The notes beneath the pieces were generated by a model. The model was not told the origin of the DNA and ran no database searches. It saw only the letters and a program-made list of their open reading frames with translations. From Rhodothermus marinus (GTDB taxonomy: Bacteria > Bacteroidota > Rhodothermia > Rhodothermales > Rhodothermaceae), in contig NZ_AP019797.1 in the NCBI RefSeq assembly GCF_009936275.1, forward strand, positions 2,649,890 through 2,713,889: 64,000 nt of DNA, given 5' to 3'. The position numbers and the translations under genes are program-made. Of the stretch, positions 47,535-55,831 are shown in pieces (the stretch's first letter is position 1; the number at the start of each line of letters is the position of its first letter).

Positions 47535-48449
47535 TCAGTCCAGGTCTCTCAGGATACGACGGATTTTTTCAAATTCCTCGTTCGTCTGCTCAGCCTTTGG
47601 TGGACTCTCCTGTGGTTCGACCGGCGTCTGTGAAGCCGGCGGCGTGCCCACAATGCTCCGCACCGTCCACCCCTTACGCTCAATGGGGGGCTCCGACGGC
47701 GTGGACGGCTCCGGTGGTTCCGGAGGAACAGCAGTTTCAGACGCGGTCGGCTCCGTTTCCATCGCTTCGGGTTCCGACTGAAACGTGGTGAAGCGCGGCA
47801 CCATGGGCGGCGCTTCAGGCTCCGGCTCGCTTTCCATGTCCTGCACTGCTTCCTGCGGTGTGCCCTCTTCAGGCGCCACTGCAGACATCTCCGGAGCGGC
47901 TGAAGGCTCCGGCTCGACGGGAGCTTCGGGTTGCACCTCGGCGGGCGCCGACACCGAAACGGACTCGGAAACGGCCGGTGCTTCCGACTCCGCGGCCTGT
48001 GCCCGTTCTTCGAATTTGGTCAGCACCTCCATTTCCGCCCGCAGGAAGGCGCGCAGCCGGGCTATCAGTTCGTCGCGCCGCTCCACCAGCTCGGCGATGC
48101 GCTGCTGCAACTGGCGGCGCTCCTGCTCGGCCTGCCAGCGGATCTCTTCGGCCCGGGTCCGGGCTTCTTCCAGAATAAGCCGTGCTTTTCGCTCGGCCTG
48201 CTCTATCGTCTGGCGGGCGTTCTCGCGGGCCGTCTCCAGCGCCTGCTGCAGCGCTTCTTCGATCCGCCGGTAGTGTTCCAGCTTTTCTTCCAGCTCGCGG
48301 ATGCGTTCGGCCTGCCGGCGCTGTTCATCCAGCAGCTGCTGCCACTGCTCCGAGACGGTCTGCAGAAACGCCTGTACTTCTTCTACTTCGTAGCCACGAA
48401 AAGCGCGCGTAAATTCCTGCTTGCGGATGTCCAGCGGCGTGAGTTTCAT
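47535..48449 (-). CDS. divIVA: DivIVA domain-containing protein
   Basis: A 304-residue protein. The N-terminal membrane-curvature motif TPLDIRKQEFTRAFRGYEVE and EVQAFLQTVSEQWQQLLDEQ is typical of DivIVA. A long coiled coil (about residues 35-155, RARTRAEEIRW-like EARTRAEEIRWQAEQERRQL) follows, then a 130-residue acidic Pro/Glu/Ala-rich disordered region and a short C-terminal helix. It would mark poles or division sites. It is cotranscribed with yggS and the PNP gene. Confidence 0.9.
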   Translation of the reverse strand: MKLTPLDIRKQEFTRAFRGYEVEEVQAFLQTVSEQWQQLLDEQRRQAERIRELEEKLEHYRRIEEALQQALETARENARQTIEQAERKARLILEEARTRAEEIRWQAEQERRQLQQRIAELVERRDELIARLRAFLRAEMEVLTKFEERAQAAESEAPAVSESVSVSAPAEVQPEAPVEPEPSAAPEMSAVAPEEGTPQEAVQDMESEPEPEAPPMVPRFTTFQSEPEAMETEPTASETAVPPEPPEPSTPSEPPIERKGWTVRSIVGTPPASQTPVEPQESPPKAEQTNEEFEKIRRILRDLD

Positions 48450-48511
48450 GAGGGCATACCGGATGCGTCAGCGTTCAGTCAAAGATAGGAAAAAAAGCAC
48501 CATTTCGCACC

Positions 48512-49246
48512 TCATGGCTCCAGGCGTGGTCCGAACAGCGCACTTCCGATCCGCACATGGGTGGCTCCTTCTTCAATGGCCACCTCGAAGTCGCCGCTCA
48601 TGCCCATCGACAGGTAGCGCAGCTGCACGCGCGGGTTGTTGTGGCGGTTGTAGGTTTCGGCCAGCCGGCGCAGCAATCGAAACTGGGGGCGCACCGTTTC
48701 CGGATCTTCGGCGGGAGCCGCCAGCGTCATGAGTCCCACGATTTCCAGATGCTCGAAAGGCGCCAGCGCGTCCAGAAAGTCATGGACGGCGTCGGGTTCG
48801 AGTCCGAATTTGGTCGGTTCGCCCGAGACGTTCACCTCCACGAAGCACGGCAGCACGCGATCGGCCATGGCCGCCCGGCGTTCCAGCGTTTCGGCCAGCC
48901 GCAGATTGTCCAGGCTGTGCAGCCAGTCGGCATGGGCCACCACGTCTTTTGCCTTGTTGCGCTGCAGGTGGCCGATCATGTGCCAGGTAACGTCGCCTCC
49001 TTCGATGCGTCCGGGCAGCACGGCCGCCTTGGCCACCAGCTCCTGCACCCGGTTTTCGCCGAAGTGACGCAATCCAGCTTCGTAGGCAGCCTGTACGACC
49101 GAAACGGGAAACGTCTTGGTCACGCCGATGAGCGTCACCTCGTCGGGGCTGCGTCCGGCCCGCCGGCAGGCGCGTTCGATCCGCTCCTGAATCCAGGCCA
49201 GTCGCTCCCGGATGGCAGGCACGTCCAGAACCTGCTGCTCGGCCAT
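48512..49246 (-). CDS. yggS: YggS family pyridoxal-phosphate homeostasis protein
   Basis: A 244-residue single-domain fold-III PLP protein. The lysine is in TLIGVTKTFPVSVVQAAYEA, followed by HFGENRVQEL, WHMIGHLQRNKAKDVV, VLPCFVEVNVSGEPTKFGLE, LRYLSMGMSGDFEVAIEEGA and VRIGSALFGPR. The protein buffers free PLP. ATG 49246 is the conserved start; the open frame to 49408 overlaps the divergent speE region and looks non-coding. Neighbouring divIVA is a common partner of yggS. Confidence 0.94.
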   Translation of the reverse strand: MAEQQVLDVPAIRERLAWIQERIERACRRAGRSPDEVTLIGVTKTFPVSVVQAAYEAGLRHFGENRVQELVAKAAVLPGRIEGGDVTWHMIGHLQRNKAKDVVAHADWLHSLDNLRLAETLERRAAMADRVLPCFVEVNVSGEPTKFGLEPDAVHDFLDALAPFEHLEIVGLMTLAAPAEDPETVRPQFRLLRRLAETYNRHNNPRVQLRYLSMGMSGDFEVAIEEGATHVRIGSALFGPRLEP

Positions 49247-49371
49247 AGCTCTTCGTTTTTGGTGGCTCGAATGTTCAATCCCGCGGAAAAGGTTCCACTG
49301 GCAGAAACCCGAAGGCTTATGCAGCGGTAGGCTATGCGGTTTCTGCTTATGTGACGCAACATGTAACAGGG

Positions 49372-50262
49372 ATGGCAGAATTTGGAGTTGCTTCGGAGAA
49401 CGAGCCAATCTGGTGGTACGAAACAGGTACGGACGATATAACGCTGGGCCTTCGCATGCGGCTGCTCCATCGAGAGCAGACGCCCTATCAGCTACTGGAA
49501 ATCTATGAGCACCCCTTCTTCGGGCGCGTGCTGGTGCTGGACGGCAATCTGCAGACCACGCAGGGCGATGAGTTCATCTATCATGAAATGCTCACGCACG
49601 TCCCGCTGCTGGGTGCGTTGCCGGCCAGCATGAACGACGCTTCGGTGTTGATCATCGGCGGAGGCGACGGCGGCACACTGCGCGAGGTGCTGCGTCACGA
49701 CTGGATCCGGCGCGTCGTCATGGTAGAAATCGACCAGGTGGTCATCGAGCGTTGCAAGGAATACCTGGGCTTCAACGGCAACTACGACGATCCGCGGGTT
49801 ACGCTGATCATCGGCGACGCGGCGCAGTACGTGGCCGAGGAAGCCGCACGCCAGCGGCCGTTCGATGCCATTCTGGTGGACTCCACCGATCCGGTCGGCC
49901 CGGGCGAGGTGCTCTTCACGCCGGAATTCATCCGCAACGCCTGGGCCTGTCTGAAGCCGGGCGGCGTGTTTGCCCGTCACCTGTGCATGCCGTTGTTTGA
50001 CGGCCCGGTCGTGCGGGATGGCGTAGCCCGCCTGCGGCAGGTGTTCCCCCGCGTCGAAGTCTATCAGGCCACGATCTTCACCTACGTGGGGGCGCAAATG
50101 GCCTTCGTAGCCTGCACCAAGGATGGCCATTCCGTGCGCGAGCCCCAGCGCCTGCTAACGGGTCGCTACTACAATCCCGACGTGCACCGGGCTGCCTTCG
50201 CGCTGCCCACCTGGTGGATAACCGAATTGATTGATGCCCCGGCGGCTGAAGCTGGGCTGTGA
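49372..50262 (+). CDS. speE: Polyamine aminopropyltransferase (spermidine synthase)
   Basis: A 296-residue SpeE. N-terminal beta domain WWYETGTDDITLGLRMRLLH, then LVLDGNLQTTQGDEFIYHEM, the dcSAM-binding VLIIGGGDGGTLREVLRH, and DAILVDSTDPVGPGEVLFTP with the catalytic Asp. It transfers aminopropyl groups to make spermidine or longer polyamines, the latter frequent in thermophiles. ATG 49372 gives the usual start; a GTG seven codons upstream is in frame. Confidence 0.93.
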   Translation: MAEFGVASENEPIWWYETGTDDITLGLRMRLLHREQTPYQLLEIYEHPFFGRVLVLDGNLQTTQGDEFIYHEMLTHVPLLGALPASMNDASVLIIGGGDGGTLREVLRHDWIRRVVMVEIDQVVIERCKEYLGFNGNYDDPRVTLIIGDAAQYVAEEAARQRPFDAILVDSTDPVGPGEVLFTPEFIRNAWACLKPGGVFARHLCMPLFDGPVVRDGVARLRQVFPRVEVYQATIFTYVGAQMAFVACTKDGHSVREPQRLLTGRYYNPDVHRAAFALPTWWITELIDAPAAEAGL

Positions 50263-50280
50263 CAGAGGTCTGCCGTGAAC

Positions 50281-50316
50281 ACAAAAAGGCCGGGCTTGCA
50301 GGCCCGGCCTTTTTGT
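50281..50316. terminator. Bidirectional intrinsic terminator
   Basis: Perfect 15-bp stem ACAAAAAGGCCGGGC / GCCCGGCCTTTTTGT with a 6-base loop (50296-50301), between convergent speE and pntB. Confidence 0.93.
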
Positions 50317-50339
50317 TTTATCTCCAGTCGAGAATCTGC

Positions 50340-51800
50340 CTACAGGTTTTTGATTTCGTTGATCAACTTAATCAGCGACTCCTTGGCATCGCCAAAGAGC
50401 ATGCGCGTGTTGGGCAGGTAGAACAGTTCGTTCTCGATGCCCGAGTAGCCCGGCCGCAGGCTGCGCTTGAGCACGAGCACGGTCTTGGCCTGATCGACGT
50501 TCAGGATCGGCATGCCGTAGATCGGGCTGTTTCTGTCGTAGCGGGCGGCCGGGTTCACCACGTCGTTGGCACCGATGACCAGCGCCACGTCGGCCGTGGC
50601 GAACTCGTCGTTGATCTCGTCCATTTCGTAGAGCTGGTCGTAGGGCACGTTGGCCTCGGCCAGCAGCACGTTCATGTGTCCGGGCATGCGACCGGCGACG
50701 GGGTGAATGGCATACTTGACCTCCACGCCCCGTTCCTGCAGCAGGTCGGCCAGCTCGCGCACCTGGTGCTGCGCCTGGGCCACGGCCATCCCGTAGCCGG
50801 GTACGATGATCACCTTGTTGGCATAGGCCAGCAGGATGGCGGCGTCTTCGAGGGTTGCTTCGTGGACGGTCTTGCCTTCGGCCGATGCCACTGCGGCACC
50901 GTCCCCCGCCTCGCCGCCGAAGCCGCCCAGCAGCACATTCAGCAGCGAACGGTTCATGGCCTCGCACATGATCCGGGTCAGGATCAACCCGGAAGCGCCC
51001 ACCAGCGCCCCGCTGACGATCAGCGCCGTGTTGTCCAGCACGAAGCCGGTGGCCGCCGCGGCCAGCCCCGAGTAGGAGTTGAGCAGCGAGACGACGACGG
51101 GCATGTCGGCACCGCCGATCGGGATCACCAGCAGCACGCCCAGCACAAGAGCCAGCCCGGAGAGCGCCACGACGCCCCACACGACCGGATCGGCGACCGT
51201 CGGGAAGGCGTCGGCCCCCGCCACCACAAAGCCCATCGACACCAGGCTGCCCAGCGCCACCAGTAGCGTCAGCAGTCGCATGCCCGGAAAGATGACCGGA
51301 TTGCCCGTGATGTAGCCGCCCAGCTTGCCGAAGGCCACGAAGCTCCCGGAGAAGGTAACCAGACCGATCAGCACGCTGAGCACGATCGTAATGGCCTGCA
51401 CCACGTCGAAAGGCACCTGCTCCACGGCCGGTAGCAGCGCGGCCAGCGCCATGCCAGAATTTTCGGGGATCAGGTAGCGGGCCACTTCGGCCGTGGCCAC
51501 CAGCGCCGAGGCCAGTCCGCCGAACCCGTTGAAGGCGGCCACCAGCTCGGGCATGGCCGTCATCTCGACGCGCCGGGCCAGCACGGCTCCGATCGCACCG
51601 CCAATGACCAGCCCGGCGATCATCTCGACGGGTGTTACAATTTTGTGCAGAAACAACGTCGCCACGACGGCCAGCAACATGCCAAAAGCGGCCAGCTGAT
51701 TGCCAGTGCGGGCCGTTTGGGGCGACTGCAGCCGCTTGAGCCCGAAGATGAACAGGGCCGCCGCGATCAGATACGTCAGGTCGATCAGTGTGGTCTTCAT
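50340..51800 (-). CDS. pntB: NAD(P) transhydrogenase subunit beta
   Basis: A 486-residue PntB. Nine or so N-terminal membrane helices (domain II) with the conserved GGAIGAVLARRVEMTAMPEL near residue 75, then the NADP(H)-binding domain III: VIIVPGYGMAVAQAQHQVRE, HPVAGRMPGHMNVLLAEANV, LVIGANDVVNPAAR, and VLKRSLRPGYSGIENELFY. It drives NADPH formation with the proton gradient. Last gene of the pnt operon. Confidence 0.96.
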   Translation of the reverse strand: MKTTLIDLTYLIAAALFIFGLKRLQSPQTARTGNQLAAFGMLLAVVATLFLHKIVTPVEMIAGLVIGGAIGAVLARRVEMTAMPELVAAFNGFGGLASALVATAEVARYLIPENSGMALAALLPAVEQVPFDVVQAITIVLSVLIGLVTFSGSFVAFGKLGGYITGNPVIFPGMRLLTLLVALGSLVSMGFVVAGADAFPTVADPVVWGVVALSGLALVLGVLLVIPIGGADMPVVVSLLNSYSGLAAAATGFVLDNTALIVSGALVGASGLILTRIMCEAMNRSLLNVLLGGFGGEAGDGAAVASAEGKTVHEATLEDAAILLAYANKVIIVPGYGMAVAQAQHQVRELADLLQERGVEVKYAIHPVAGRMPGHMNVLLAEANVPYDQLYEMDEINDEFATADVALVIGANDVVNPAARYDRNSPIYGMPILNVDQAKTVLVLKRSLRPGYSGIENELFYLPNTRMLFGDAKESLIKLINEIKNL

Positions 51801-51835
51801 GGGTGCTCCGGTCGATCGCAGTCTTCAGGATCCGT

Positions 51836-52156
51836 TCAGGAAACCGTGGCCGCTTCGGCCTTCTCCGCCTGAGCGGGCGCTCGCTGCTCGCGCGCCTTGA
51901 ACATCTGCAACATCCGGTCGGTCACCAGAAAGCCGCCCACCACGTTGATCGTCGCGGCGATCAGCGCAACAAAGCCCAGCCATTTCGACCAGGTGCCGCC
52001 CACCATACCGGCCACCACCAGCGCCCCGACGATCGTGATGCCGCTGATGGCGTTCGAGCCAGACATGAGCGGCGTGTGCAGCGTCTGCGGCACCTTGCTG
52101 ATGACTTCGAACCCCACAAAGGCGGCCAGTACGAAAATGATCAGATTGTCCAGCAT
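51836..52156 (-). CDS. pntA2: NAD(P) transhydrogenase subunit alpha, membrane part
   Basis: A 106-residue subunit with three membrane helices (LIIFVLAAFVGFEVISKVPQ, SGITIVGALVVAGMVGG, FVALIAATINVVGGFLVTDR). SNAISGITIVGAL is the conserved domain-II sequence that is fused to the C-terminus of PntA in E. coli. As a separate gene it gives the Rhodospirillum-type three-subunit enzyme. It lies between pntA1 and pntB. Confidence 0.94.
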   Translation of the reverse strand: MLDNLIIFVLAAFVGFEVISKVPQTLHTPLMSGSNAISGITIVGALVVAGMVGGTWSKWLGFVALIAATINVVGGFLVTDRMLQMFKAREQRAPAQAEKAEAATVS

Positions 52157-52195
52157 GGCTGTTGTCGTGTTTTGACTCCGTTGTAAAACCCCGCT

Positions 52196-53329
52196 TCAGG
52201 CGGCCAGCAGCGCCCGCACGCGCTCGTTGACCACCTCGCCGTTGTAGGTTACGCAGGCTCCTTTGAAAATCTCGTCTTCAAAGTCGGGCTTGAAGCCTTC
52301 GGGTGTGGTAAATTTCTGGATCATGGCCAGCAACGTCCGCGCGTACATCTGGCTGGCATGTACCGGCATTTCGGCGGGCAGGTTCAGCGGACCGACGATC
52401 TGCACGCCGTTGTGCACGACGGTTTCTCCGGGCTTTGTCAGCACACAGTTGCCTCCGCTGGGCGCCGCCAGGTCGATGATGACCGTACCGGGCTGCATGG
52501 CCGCCACCGCCTCCTCGGTGATCAGTACCGGCGCCCGGCGGCCCGGCACCTGCGCCGTGGAAATCACCACGTCCGAGCGCCCGATGTGCGGCACCAGCAA
52601 CTGCGCCTGCTGCCGCTGCTTTTCCTCGGCCAGCGCCTTCGCATAACCTGACACGTCCTGGGCATCAGGCACTTCGAAGGGCAACTCCAGAAATGTGGCG
52701 CCCAGGCTCTGCACTTCCTCCTTGACGGCGTCGCGGATGTCGTAGGCCGACACACGCGCGCCCAGCCGCCGCGCCGTGGCGATGGCCTGCAGGCCGGCCA
52801 CCCCGGCCCCCAGCACGAGCACACTGGCCGGCCGCACCGTTCCGGCCGCCGTGGTCAGCAGCGGGAAGAACTTGGGCAGCAGGTTGGCCGCAATGAGCAC
52901 CGCTTTGTAGCCGGCCACGGCTGCCATCGCCGAGAGCGCGTCCATCTTCTGCGCCCGCGAAATGCGCGGCACCAGTTCCATGGCCAGCGCCGTTACCCCC
53001 TGCCGGGCCAGTTTTTCAACGATCTCCGGGTGATCGAGCGGGCTCAGAAACCCGATGTACACGCTGCCCGAACGCAACAGCGCGATCTCCGCTTCCGAGG
53101 GCGGCTGCACGTGCACCACCAGATCGGACGCCCAGGCTTCCTCCCGGGTCACGATCTGGGCTCCGGCTGCTTCGAATTCCGCGTCGGTAATGAACGCGCC
53201 GGTCCCCGCTCCTTTCTCCACCCGCACGCTCATTCCCTGCTGCGTGAGGCGCTTTACGACATCGGGCACCAGCGCGACCCGCCGTTCACCGGTGGCCGTT
53301 TCGGCCGGAACGCCAATCTGCAAAGCCAT
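52196..53329 (-). CDS. pntA1: NAD(P) transhydrogenase subunit alpha, NAD-binding part
   Basis: A 377-residue soluble domain I. ETATGERRVALVPDVVKRL at the N-terminus, the dinucleotide-binding VLVLGAGVAGLQAIATARRL, the mobile loop KALAEEKQRQQAQLLVPHIG, ALIPGRRAPVLIT-like TAQVPGRRAPVLITEEAV, and MVIDLAAP-like VIIDLAAPSGGNCVLT. It binds NAD(H). First gene of pntA1-pntA2-pntB, with structured RNA signals upstream (53379-53443). Confidence 0.95.
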   Translation of the reverse strand: MALQIGVPAETATGERRVALVPDVVKRLTQQGMSVRVEKGAGTGAFITDAEFEAAGAQIVTREEAWASDLVVHVQPPSEAEIALLRSGSVYIGFLSPLDHPEIVEKLARQGVTALAMELVPRISRAQKMDALSAMAAVAGYKAVLIAANLLPKFFPLLTTAAGTVRPASVLVLGAGVAGLQAIATARRLGARVSAYDIRDAVKEEVQSLGATFLELPFEVPDAQDVSGYAKALAEEKQRQQAQLLVPHIGRSDVVISTAQVPGRRAPVLITEEAVAAMQPGTVIIDLAAPSGGNCVLTKPGETVVHNGVQIVGPLNLPAEMPVHASQMYARTLLAMIQKFTTPEGFKPDFEDEIFKGACVTYNGEVVNERVRALLAA

Positions 53330-53378
53330 AAGATGTCGGACGGCTGGTTGGTTAAAAATTTATGACCGAAAACAGAAG

Positions 53379-53443
53379 GCCGCACGCCTTTTTCGGATCG
53401 TTGTAATAAACACCGAAAAAAGGCGTGCGGCAATGCCTTTTCG
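53379..53443 (-). promoter_or_regulatory. Overlapping alternative hairpins between serC and pntA1
   Basis: On the minus strand, a terminator-like hairpin (arms 53443-53435 and 53424-53414, ending in a T-rich run) shares its second arm with a longer hairpin in which 53431-53413 pairs with 53396-53379 over about 18 bp with one bulge. The two cannot form together. It may simply be the serC terminator or act as an attenuator for the pnt genes. Confidence 0.5.
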
Positions 53444-53469
53444 ACGGTTGATGAATGTATCACACAAAA

Positions 53470-54588
53470 TCAACCGTATCTTTGCTCAAAATAGTCCATG
53501 AACGATACGAGTGCTTCGACGGCCTCGATCGGACAGGCGTTGTAAATCGAGGCCCGCAATCCACCCACCGAGCGATGGCCCTTCAGTCCGATGAGACCGG
53601 CCTGTTTGGCTTCTGCTACAAAACGCTGTTCCAGTTCTTCAGTGGGCAGCCGGAACGTCACGTTCATCTTCGAGCGCGCGCCCGGTTCGGCCGTCCCACG
53701 ATAGAAGTCGGTCCGATCGATGCGTTCGTAGAGCAAGGCCGCCTTGCGGTCGTTGATGGCCTCGATGGCCGGCAGCCCGCCCAGCCCTTCCAGCCAGCGC
53801 AGCACTTTCTCGACGATATAGACGGCAAAGACCGGCGGCGTGTTAAAGATTTTGCCGGCGTGCGTGCCGTAGTCGAGCATGGTGGGCAGTGGCTGGTTAC
53901 GTCGCTGCAGGAAATCGTCGCGAATAAGCACCACGGTCACGCCCGCCGGTCCCACGTTTTTCTGCGCACCGGCGTAGATCAACCCGTAGCGCTCCGGCGT
54001 GATGCGCCGGCTCAGAAAGTCGCTCGAAGCGTCGCACACCAGCGGCACTTCGGCTTCAGGTTCCGTCTGAAACTGCGTGCCATAGATCGTATTGTTTGAG
54101 GTGAAGTGCAGGTAGGCCGCCTTCGGATCCAGATCCCAGGTGGACGGATCCGGAATGTAGCTGAAGTTGCGGTCTTCGCTGCTGGCGGCCACCCGGGCAT
54201 TGCCCAGGAATTTGGCCTCTTTGTAGGCTTTTTTGGCCCAGGAGCCGGTAATCAGGTAGTCGGCCGACCCGTCTTTTGGCAGGAAGTTCAGCGGCACCTG
54301 GTGAAACTGCAGCGAAGCGCCGCCCTGCAGAAAGAGCACGTGCCACTCCTCGCCCAGCCCCAGTAGCTTGCGCAGCAATGCCTTGGCCGAGGCGTCGATC
54401 TCCGCGTACTCGGGCGAGCGATGGCTGATCTCCAGAATGGAGGTGCCCAGATTACGGTAAATGGGCAGTTCCTCTTTGACTTCCAGCAGAACGGGCTCGG
54501 GCAGCACGGCCGGGCCGGCCGAGAAGTTGTAGACCCGACCGCTTGCCGTGCGATAGACCGGGGTCTGAAGGGCTTCAGGCTGCGTCAT
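53470..54588 (-). CDS. serC: Phosphoserine aminotransferase
   Basis: A 372-residue SerC. VYNFSAGPAVLPEPVLLEVK, GTSILEISHRSPEYAEI, LFLQGGASLQFHQVPLNFLP, HFTSNNTIYGTQF, the PLP lysine in YAGAQKNVGPAGVTVVLI, and GLKGHRSVGGLRASIYNAC are all characteristic. It converts 3-phosphohydroxypyruvate and glutamate to phosphoserine. ATG 54588 is 5 bases after the serA stop; the upstream open frame is a shadow of serA. Confidence 0.96.
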   Translation of the reverse strand: MTQPEALQTPVYRTASGRVYNFSAGPAVLPEPVLLEVKEELPIYRNLGTSILEISHRSPEYAEIDASAKALLRKLLGLGEEWHVLFLQGGASLQFHQVPLNFLPKDGSADYLITGSWAKKAYKEAKFLGNARVAASSEDRNFSYIPDPSTWDLDPKAAYLHFTSNNTIYGTQFQTEPEAEVPLVCDASSDFLSRRITPERYGLIYAGAQKNVGPAGVTVVLIRDDFLQRRNQPLPTMLDYGTHAGKIFNTPPVFAVYIVEKVLRWLEGLGGLPAIEAINDRKAALLYERIDRTDFYRGTAEPGARSKMNVTFRLPTEELEQRFVAEAKQAGLIGLKGHRSVGGLRASIYNACPIEAVEALVSFMDYFEQRYG

Positions 54589-54593
54589 GGTTG

Positions 54594-55814
54594 TCACTCC
54601 GGTTTTGTGGTTTCCAGGGGGATCAGTGAAACGGCCAGGACGTCCGGGAGTGCCGCAATGCGCTGCACGACGGCCTCGTCGGGACGTCCGTCGAACCGGA
54701 TGCGCGCGCAGGCCGCCCGCGCACCGGCAAAGATCAGATTTTCCATTTCCTGCACGTTCCAGTTGGCGCGGCGCACCTCGTCGAGCACCGAAGCCAGCAC
54801 GCCGACCTTGTCCAGGTGACGCACGGTCAGCAGGTGCGTGGCCGGCGAATGCACTTCGAGATTGACGCAGTTGGGTGCGTGGCCCGTTTCCAGATAGGTC
54901 TTGATGATACGAACGACCTCGTCGGCGATCGCTTCCTGCGCCTGCTGCGTCGAAGCGCCGATGTGATGTGTGAAGTACACCTGCGGATGACCGGCCAGCG
55001 GATGCGCAAACGAACCCGACTTGGCGGCGGGCTCGCCTTCCATCACGTCGAGCGCGGCCCGGATGCCACGATGCTCCAGGGCCCACGCCAGGGCTTCTTC
55101 GTCGACCAGCGAACTCCGACTGGTGTTGATGAAGTAGGCGCCCGGCTTCATGGCCTCGAAGAAGGCCCGGTTGGCCAGATGCCGCGTCTCCGGCGCGGCG
55201 GCCAGGTGCATCGTCACGATGTCGGCCTCGGCCGCCACCTCCAGCGGGCTGTTTTTGCGGACGACGCCCAGCTCACGGGCCAGCTCGTCGGTCAGCGAGC
55301 GGCTCCAGGCCACCACGGGCATTTCGAAGGCATGGGCGCGGCGAACGACCTCACGGCCGATATGCCCCAGCCCGATCACGCCCAGCGTCCGGCCCTTGAG
55401 CCCTCGTCCTTTGCTGTAGGCGGCCTTGTTCCAGCGGCACTCGCGGGCGTCCAGCACGTTTTCCGGAATGAAGCGATCCAGGGCCAGGATCAGTCCGAAG
55501 GTGAGTTCGGCCACGGCCACCGCGTTCTTGCCGGGGCAGTTGGCTACGAAGATCCCGCGATCGGAGGCCGCGCCCACGTCGATCGTATCGTAGCCGGCAC
55601 CGGCCCGGATGATCAGTTCCAGCGCCGGCGCGGCCGCCATCATCTCGGCCGTCACGCGCGTGGAGCGCACGACCAGAATCTCCGGATTTAAAGCAGAAAG
55701 CGCTTCCGATAAAGCCGCTTCTTTCAACTCGGGGCGGTTGTGCACGGTAAGCCCCAACTCCCGAAGCGCTTCCAGACAGCGATTTTCCAGTTTGTCGGCC
55801 AGAAGTACCTGCAT
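54594..55814 (-). CDS. serA: D-3-phosphoglycerate dehydrogenase
   Basis: A 406-residue SerA. NAD-binding core GRTLGVIGLGHIGREVVRRA, catalytic elements VRSTRVTAEMMAAAPALELI, INTSRSSLVDEEALAWALEH and the His in YFTHHIGASTQQAQEAI, followed by a C-terminal ACT domain (LLTVRHLDKVGVLASVLDEV) that would bind serine for feedback inhibition. No extra ASB domain. It makes 3-phosphohydroxypyruvate. Second gene of DUF1015-serA-serC. Confidence 0.95.
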   Translation of the reverse strand: MQVLLADKLENRCLEALRELGLTVHNRPELKEAALSEALSALNPEILVVRSTRVTAEMMAAAPALELIIRAGAGYDTIDVGAASDRGIFVANCPGKNAVAVAELTFGLILALDRFIPENVLDARECRWNKAAYSKGRGLKGRTLGVIGLGHIGREVVRRAHAFEMPVVAWSRSLTDELARELGVVRKNSPLEVAAEADIVTMHLAAAPETRHLANRAFFEAMKPGAYFINTSRSSLVDEEALAWALEHRGIRAALDVMEGEPAAKSGSFAHPLAGHPQVYFTHHIGASTQQAQEAIADEVVRIIKTYLETGHAPNCVNLEVHSPATHLLTVRHLDKVGVLASVLDEVRRANWNVQEMENLIFAGARAACARIRFDGRPDEAVVQRIAALPDVLAVSLIPLETTKPE

Positions 55815-55831
55815 GGCTGTTTCCTCCGTTT

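Noticed and set aside
47535-48449. The acidic Pro/Glu-rich tail of the DivIVA protein as a frameshift artefact
   Set aside because: The frame returns to an ordered C-terminal helix (NEEFEKIRRILRDLD) and stays open throughout, so it is a genuine disordered linker.
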